Source: an uncultured bacterium (GTDB lineage: Bacteria; Patescibacteriota; Minisyncoccia; Phycocordibacterales; UBA918). Taken from it: a stretch of 5,304 nucleotides of DNA. The position numbers were made by a program, and so were the translations under genes. The notes under the pieces were generated by a model. The model did no database searches and was not told where the DNA came from. It saw nothing but the letters and a program-made list of their open reading frames with translations. The stretch spans positions 1 through 5,304 of the forward strand of contig CAJXAG010000059.1 of the NCBI GenBank assembly GCA_913050645.1, in the 5' to 3' direction. This document shows, one piece after another, positions 4,199-5,304 of the stretch. Position 1 is the first letter of the stretch. Every line of letters starts with the position of its first letter.

Positions 4199-4270
4199 AG
4201 ATACGTACATGCACGAAAGGCAAAACGACAATATGCGTATACACTTACACCAATAATGAAATAATATTTT

Positions 4271-4960
4271 ATGGAATCATTTACACAATCAATACAGCAA
4301 GACGCGTACGTGACGGTCGACGAACAGACGTTCCTGCGACGCGTGTACTTTCGCCTCTTAGGCGCTATTGCAGCCTTCATTGCGCTGGAGGCCTTCTTCT
4401 TTGCAAGCGGCATCGCTGCAGCTCTTGCGCCGATCATGGTAAACAACTGGTTGATTGTCCTTGGCGGTTTTATGCTTCTTGGGTGGCTAACCAGTAGCTT
4501 TACGCGCAAAAGCAGCACTCCAGCAATGCAGTACGTACACATGGGCATGACCATCCTCCTGCAGGGACTGATCTTTATTCCCCTTCTTGCCTACGCTATC
4601 TACTTCAGTGACGCATCGGTACTCTCTAACGCAGTACTTGCGACACTAGTGATCTTCGGTGGTATGACTGCGATCGTTGCCTATACCGGCAAAGACTTCT
4701 CGTTTATGGGACCCTTCTTGGGCATCATCGGTATCGCTGCCCTTTTGGCCATTGTTGGCTCGGTACTCTTCAGCGTGACGCTCGGCTTTTACTTCTCACT
4801 AGCGATGGTCGTGTTTGCCGCAGCAGTAGTACTGTATGAAACTTCAAAGGTAAAGCACCAGTATGGAAAAGATCAGCACATTGCAGCTGCAACAGGACTG
4901 TTTGCATCGGTTGCACTCTTGTTCTACTACGTGCTGATGGTGATGGTTGACCGAGGGTAG
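4271..4960 (+). CDS. Bax inhibitor-1 / YccA family membrane protein
   Basis: The 229-residue product is a standard-length Bax inhibitor-1 (TMBIM, UPF0005) protein. The N-terminal QTFLRRVYFRL (19-29) is the family entry motif. About seven helices follow, near 27-47, 58-78, 90-111, 118-138, 145-163, 167-188 and 203-225. Family role: BsYetJ is a pH-dependent Ca2+ leak channel, and E. coli YccA interacts with the FtsH protease. The pH-sensing Asp pair of YetJ appears changed: the YDTS position reads YETS (189-192, Glu190), and the second Asp, in the last helix, aligns with Ser213 in LFASVALLF. That sequence variant, as I recall it, recurs in one BI-1 branch. The ATG at 4271 has no Shine-Dalgarno (AT-rich upstream) but places the family motif at the usual distance. 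It is a single gene with a terminator at 4982-5006, divergent from the repressor operon. Confidence 0.93.
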   Translation: MESFTQSIQQDAYVTVDEQTFLRRVYFRLLGAIAAFIALEAFFFASGIAAALAPIMVNNWLIVLGGFMLLGWLTSSFTRKSSTPAMQYVHMGMTILLQGLIFIPLLAYAIYFSDASVLSNAVLATLVIFGGMTAIVAYTGKDFSFMGPFLGIIGIAALLAIVGSVLFSVTLGFYFSLAMVVFAAAVVLYETSKVKHQYGKDQHIAAATGLFASVALLFYYVLMVMVDRG

Positions 4961-4981
4961 GCTTCGCGATACATAGAAAGC

Positions 4982-5006
4982 AAAACCACCGGGAGGTGGT
5001 TTTTTT
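4982..5006 (+). terminator. Terminator of the BI-1 gene
   Basis: AAAACCACC (4982-4990) pairs with GGTGGTTTT (4995-5003) around a GGGA tetraloop and is followed by further T to 5006. It starts 21 nt after the TAG stop of the BI-1 gene and is a strong intrinsic terminator. Confidence 0.9.
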
Positions 5007-5050
5007 GTAAAAATATGGTGTGAAGAAATATCAGTCAAGGTCTTCGATTT

Positions 5051-5085
5051 CCACGTAAACAGTCTTCCAGACTGTTTACTCGTGG
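5051..5085. other. Imperfect hairpin H1 in the gene-free tail
   Basis: A 10-bp perfect stem (TAAACAGTCT 5056-5065 with AGACTGTTTA 5069-5078) carries a 3-nt TCC loop, extended by CCACG (5051-5055) with CGTGG (5081-5085) across a 2-nt CT bulge. There is no T run on either side, so it is not an obvious terminator. It is immediately followed by the hairpin at 5088-5146. Confidence 0.6.
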
Positions 5086-5087
5086 GA

Positions 5088-5146
5088 TCACACACAGAAA
5101 AGGCCTGCCAAGCAAAGATTGACAGGCTCTTTTCTGTATGGTGTGA
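5088..5146. terminator. Compound hairpin H2, possible bidirectional terminator
   Basis: Nested pairings are TCACAC/GTGTGA (5088-5093 with 5141-5146), ACAGAAAAG/CTTTTCTGT (5094-5102 with 5129-5137), GCCTG/CAGGC (5103-5107 with 5123-5127) and CAA/TTG (5109-5111 with 5119-5121). Together these give about 23 bp with small bulges. A GC core flanked by AGAAAAG and CTTTTCT on both strands could act as a weak two-way terminator. The outer stem has a competing partner upstream at 5018-5023. Confidence 0.45.
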
Positions 5147-5248
5147 GCCTTTGTCAGGTAGAACTTATTGAATTCCTTGTCCGGTAAGGCTTGTTTTAGT
5201 ACCGAATTTACAAACCTATAGACCCTTCAACAGTCCTAGTAAAGAACC
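5147..5248. other. Gene-free stretch
   Basis: No credible ORF, strong promoter or RNA gene is seen. AGCCTT (5146-5151) and AAGGCT (5186-5191) could pair, as could CGGTA (5182-5186) with TACCG (5199-5203), but both are short. TTGTTT at 5191 and TATAGA at 5217 are too far apart for a convincing promoter. Confidence 0.3.
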
Positions 5249-5295
5249 CCACCTCAGAGGGGATGGGGCATTTGCCCACATCCCCTCTGGGGTGG
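5249..5295. other. Long GC-rich hairpin at the right edge
   Basis: An 11-bp perfect stem (CAGAGGGGATG 5255-5265 with CATCCCCTCTG 5279-5289) is extended outward by CCACCT/GGGTGG (one T-G pair) and inward by GGGC/GCCC with an ATTT loop and a single A bulge, about 21 bp in total. Reading rightward there is no T run; reading leftward it is followed by GGTTCTTT. It may be the terminator of a minus-strand gene beyond the window, or the edge of a repeat element. Confidence 0.55.
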
Positions 5296-5304
5296 AACCG
5301 GGGG

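Noticed and set aside
4141..4554. Minus-strand ORF of 137 codons overlapping the BI-1 gene and its terminator
   Set aside because: Antisense to a confident BI-1 coding region and running through a terminator hairpin and promoter.
5203..5285. Minus-strand 21-codon ORF starting in the right-edge hairpin
   Set aside because: The apparent ribosome-binding site GAGGGG is part of the hairpin stem and adjoins the ATG; the short peptide is likely chance.
1..5304. CRISPR array, insertion sequence or transposase
   Set aside because: No regularly spaced long direct repeats and no transposase-like ORF were seen; the short phased array at 934-991 has 11-12 nt periods, unlike CRISPR.
1..5304. Recoded TGA (glycine) as in some CPR lineages
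   Set aside because: All confident genes read through conserved motifs with no internal TGA and end in TAA or TAG; seven genes are too few to say more.

Overview
The window is a compact, gene-dense bacterial segment of moderate GC that uses the standard code (every confident gene ends in TAA or TAG, and none needs a recoded TGA). Short genes, small gaps, weak or absent Shine-Dalgarno sites at several starts, apparently leaderless promoters and a four-helix 'CTPLPP' membrane protein suggest a Patescibacteria/CPR (Parcubacteria-like) genome. That placement is an inference: no rRNA or ribosomal protein gene is present to test it.

Layout from left to right. Bases 1-84 hold two terminator hairpins, one ending something that enters from the left and one ending a minus-strand gene for a four-helix membrane protein of unknown function (91-648), which has its own promoter. 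Bases 649-1013 carry no confident gene. They hold a long hairpin next to that promoter, a possible small transcript with a 32-codon ORF, and a cluster of GATAACT/DnaA-box-like repeats. Next come two minus-strand transcription units. The upstream one (4009 to 2290) encodes a CsoR/CstR-family repressor, a rhodanese fused to a DUF2892 membrane segment, and a persulfide-dioxygenase-type metallo-beta-lactamase-fold protein. It ends in a 20-bp perfect inverted repeat. The downstream one (2217 to 1014) encodes a VIT1/CCC1-type Fe/Mn transporter and a PPC/DUF296 protein only 4 nt apart. To the right, a plus-strand Bax inhibitor-1 family protein (4271-4960) is divergent from the repressor. The tail (4961-5304) has no gene but several hairpins.

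How the genes fit together. Repressor, rhodanese and persulfide dioxygenase form a recognisable reactive-sulfur detoxification cassette. The repressor would sense per/polysulfide or metal, the rhodanese would move sulfane sulfur at the membrane, and the dioxygenase would oxidise low-molecular-weight persulfide to sulfite. A G-rich sequence inside the repressor's promoter is the obvious candidate operator. The iron/manganese transporter next door may connect this to metal homeostasis, but it has its own promoter.

Most notable points: the repressor keeps only one of the usual thiol ligands (Cys33, with Phe58 and His62 at the other two positions). Two promoters place the -10 box exactly 6 nt before ATG, which predicts leaderless mRNAs. 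Terminators and promoters are repeatedly packed against each other. The DnaA-box-like array is also unexplained.
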